From Caldilineaceae bacterium (lineage in GTDB: Bacteria > Chloroflexota > Anaerolineae > Caldilineales > Caldilineaceae): a stretch of DNA of 64,000 nt. Position numbers and translations under genes: made by a program. The notes under the pieces were generated by a model. That model saw only the letters and a program-made list of their open reading frames with translations. It searched no databases and had not been told where the DNA came from. Positions 62,691 through 64,000 of this stretch are shown here, one piece after another. Position 1 is the first letter of the stretch. Each line of letters begins with the position of its first letter. The stretch lies in the NCBI GenBank assembly GCA_022827195.1, contig JAJDTL010000020.1:204285-268284 (forward strand), in the 5' to 3' direction.

Positions 62691-63836
62691 ATGACAGGAT
62701 TCCCACAGTTCAATCAGCCGAAGATTCGAGTGGGCGTGCTGGGTGCGACCGGCGCGGTGGGGCAACGGTTTGTACAGATGCTGCAGGATCATCCCTGGTT
62801 TGAGCTGAGCGTGCTGTGCGCGTCGCAACGCAACGCGGGCAAACGCTATGCCGACGCCTGCAACTGGCTCCTGCGCGGGGACATGCCGCCCCACCTGCGC
62901 GACTGGACTTTGCAGGAGATGGCGCCCGGCATCGACTGTGAGCTGGTCTTCAGCGCCCTGCCCAGCGAACCCGCGCGCGTCATCGAGGCGGCGCTGGCCG
63001 CGGCCGGATACGTGGTCTGCAGTAACGCCAGCGCCTACCGCTACGAGCCGGACGTGCCGCTGCTGATCCCCGAGGTCAACCCGGAACATGTCGGGCTGAT
63101 CGAGCGTCAGAAGAGTGAGCGGGGCTGGCAGGGATTCATCACCACCAATCCCAACTGCTCCACCACACACCTGGTGAGCGCATTGCATCCACTGCACGAG
63201 GCGTTCGGCGTGGAGAAGGTATTTGTCGTGACGATGCAGGCGGCCAGTGGAGCGGGCTATCCCGGCGTGCCGTCGATGGATATCATCGACAACGTGATCC
63301 CGTTTATCGGGTCCGAAGAGGAGAAGATGGAGCGCCGCGAGCCGCAGAAACTGCTGGGAAAGTTCGACGGTCAGGCCGTGCAGATGGCCGATTTCGTCGT
63401 CAGCGCGCACTGCAACCGCGTGCCGGTCCGCAACGGCCATCTGGCAGCGGTCAGCGTCGAGTTCGCGCAGCAGGCCACCCTGGAAGATGTACGCCGGGCC
63501 TGGGATGAGTACGACCCGCTCCCGCAGCGCATGGGCCTGCCAAGCGCGCCCCAGCCGGCCATTGTCTACCGCGAAGAGGCCGACCGTCCCCAGCCGCGCA
63601 TGGACCGGCTGGCAGGCAGCATCCCCGGCATGGCGACGGTTGTGGGCAGGCTGCGGTCCGATCCACTGCTGGACGTGAAGTTCCTGTCGCTGGGTCACAA
63701 TACGATCCGGGGCGCGGCCGGCGCCAGCCTGCTCAACGCCGAATTCCTGGTGTCGCAGGGCTTTCTCGGCGGCGAAAGAATTTCCGTTGAAAAAAAGTTC
63801 CAGGAAGCAAACACTGTATTGGCCGCAAGTCACTAG
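62691..63836 (+). CDS. asd: Aspartate-semialdehyde dehydrogenase, archaeal/fungal type
   Basis: Converts aspartyl phosphate to aspartate semialdehyde, 381 aa from ATG 62691 (GGAG 9 bases upstream; ATG 62676 is possible). The NADP-binding VGVLGATGAVGQRFVQML, the active-site FITTNPNCSTTHLVSAL (catalytic Cys) and SAHCNRVPVRNGHLAAVSVEF are typical, and the overall form is that of the shorter archaeal/fungal-like Asd rather than the enterobacterial one. It follows homoserine dehydrogenase by 90 bp and completes the aspartate-to-homoserine route in this operon. The pathway order in the cell is kinase, Asd, dehydrogenase. Confidence 0.94.
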   Translation: MTGFPQFNQPKIRVGVLGATGAVGQRFVQMLQDHPWFELSVLCASQRNAGKRYADACNWLLRGDMPPHLRDWTLQEMAPGIDCELVFSALPSEPARVIEAALAAAGYVVCSNASAYRYEPDVPLLIPEVNPEHVGLIERQKSERGWQGFITTNPNCSTTHLVSALHPLHEAFGVEKVFVVTMQAASGAGYPGVPSMDIIDNVIPFIGSEEEKMERREPQKLLGKFDGQAVQMADFVVSAHCNRVPVRNGHLAAVSVEFAQQATLEDVRRAWDEYDPLPQRMGLPSAPQPAIVYREEADRPQPRMDRLAGSIPGMATVVGRLRSDPLLDVKFLSLGHNTIRGAAGASLLNAEFLVSQGFLGGERISVEKKFQEANTVLAASH

Positions 63837-64000
63837 CCAGGGCGAGGTCGTGCATACGCGCGGGTGCATCCCGAATTATTGTCTAAGGCGACAAGCCAAG
63901 AAGCTGAAGTGAATGTATCGGGTGAGGGCTGAGCAAGGTGGAACGCAAAGCGAGCATGGCTTGTGCGCCGTTACGCGACCAACGCATGCCAGATTGTTTG
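63837..64000. other. 3' end region, nothing recognised
   Basis: 164 bp after the asd stop to the window edge. No gene, terminator or repeat was recognised with confidence. Confidence 0.4.

Noticed and set aside
62358..63869. Minus-strand frame of 503 aa
   Set aside because: Shadow of the asd and homoserine dehydrogenase genes; His/Gln/Arg-rich without domains.

Overview
This 64 kb window looks like chromosomal DNA from a GC-rich (roughly 60 percent or more by eye) bacterium, most plausibly an uncultured Chloroflexota (Caldilineae/Anaerolineae-like). Pointers are a coenzyme F420 gene cluster next to an F420-type luciferase-like oxidoreductase, a multi-repeat DUF5671 membrane protein, a very large tubulin-like/VWA gene set, a CO/xanthine-dehydrogenase-type molybdoenzyme with a fused FAD/FeS subunit, and methylmalonyl-CoA accessory genes. 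The phylum is an inference from gene content; no rRNA or tRNA gene was seen.

Layout. 1-2 kb: branched-chain amino acid-type ABC transporter (permease cut by the window edge, binding lipoprotein). 2.2-3.2 kb: DUF1385 membrane protein. 3.3-12.6 kb: three large minus-strand genes in the order VWA membrane protein, FtsZ/tubulin-like GTPase, and a 1063-aa membrane protein whose N-terminal part resembles a tubulin-like domain without the nucleotide signature. 13-14.4 kb: lipoprotein with two DsbA-like domains. 14.8-17.9 kb: sulfate activation (cysD, cysN-cysC fusion). 18-23 kb: flavin oxidoreductase, ComEA, acyl-CoA dehydrogenase, B12-binding mutase subunit and MeaB. 23-31 kb: broken Uma2 gene, membrane proteins, M20 amidohydrolase, MDR oxidoreductase, MaoC hydratase, membrane-anchored Cas4/Dna2-like nuclease. 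30.5-34.3 kb: F420 biosynthesis (cofC, cofD, FbiB-C-like nitroreductase) and an F420-type oxidoreductase. 34.5-39.5 kb: molybdenum hydroxylase operon.

39.5-46.8 kb is more accessory: a GH4 glycosidase, VOC protein, nitrilase-family amidase and PuuA-type glutamine synthetase, then about 0.9 kb of degraded DNA holding a 193-bp IS5/MITE-like element with TAA target duplication and a nitrilase gene remnant, followed by a HigB/HigA-type toxin-antitoxin pair. 46.8-51 kb is a four-gene operon (DUF2207 membrane protein, zinc-ribbon membrane protein, helical protein, SPFH protein with a fused excisionase-type HTH) that resembles the Bacillus YdjGHI membrane-stress module. 51-58.6 kb carries metabolic genes (hydroxyacid dehydrogenase, dCTP deaminase, YhhQ-type transporter, carB, deoxyribosyltransferase), then a VapBC-like pair. 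59.7-63.8 kb is a SAM-I riboswitch-controlled aspartate kinase / homoserine dehydrogenase / aspartate-semialdehyde dehydrogenase operon.

A window-wide feature is a family of degenerate 7-bp tandem repeats (CAGTTGC-like and AGTGGAT-like) placed in short intergenic spaces next to stop or start codons. The strongest candidates for something new are the tubulin-like/pseudo-tubulin/VWA gene set and the SPFH-HTH operon. Start codons were re-chosen where a ribosome binding site, lipobox or promoter position argued against the longest reading frame.
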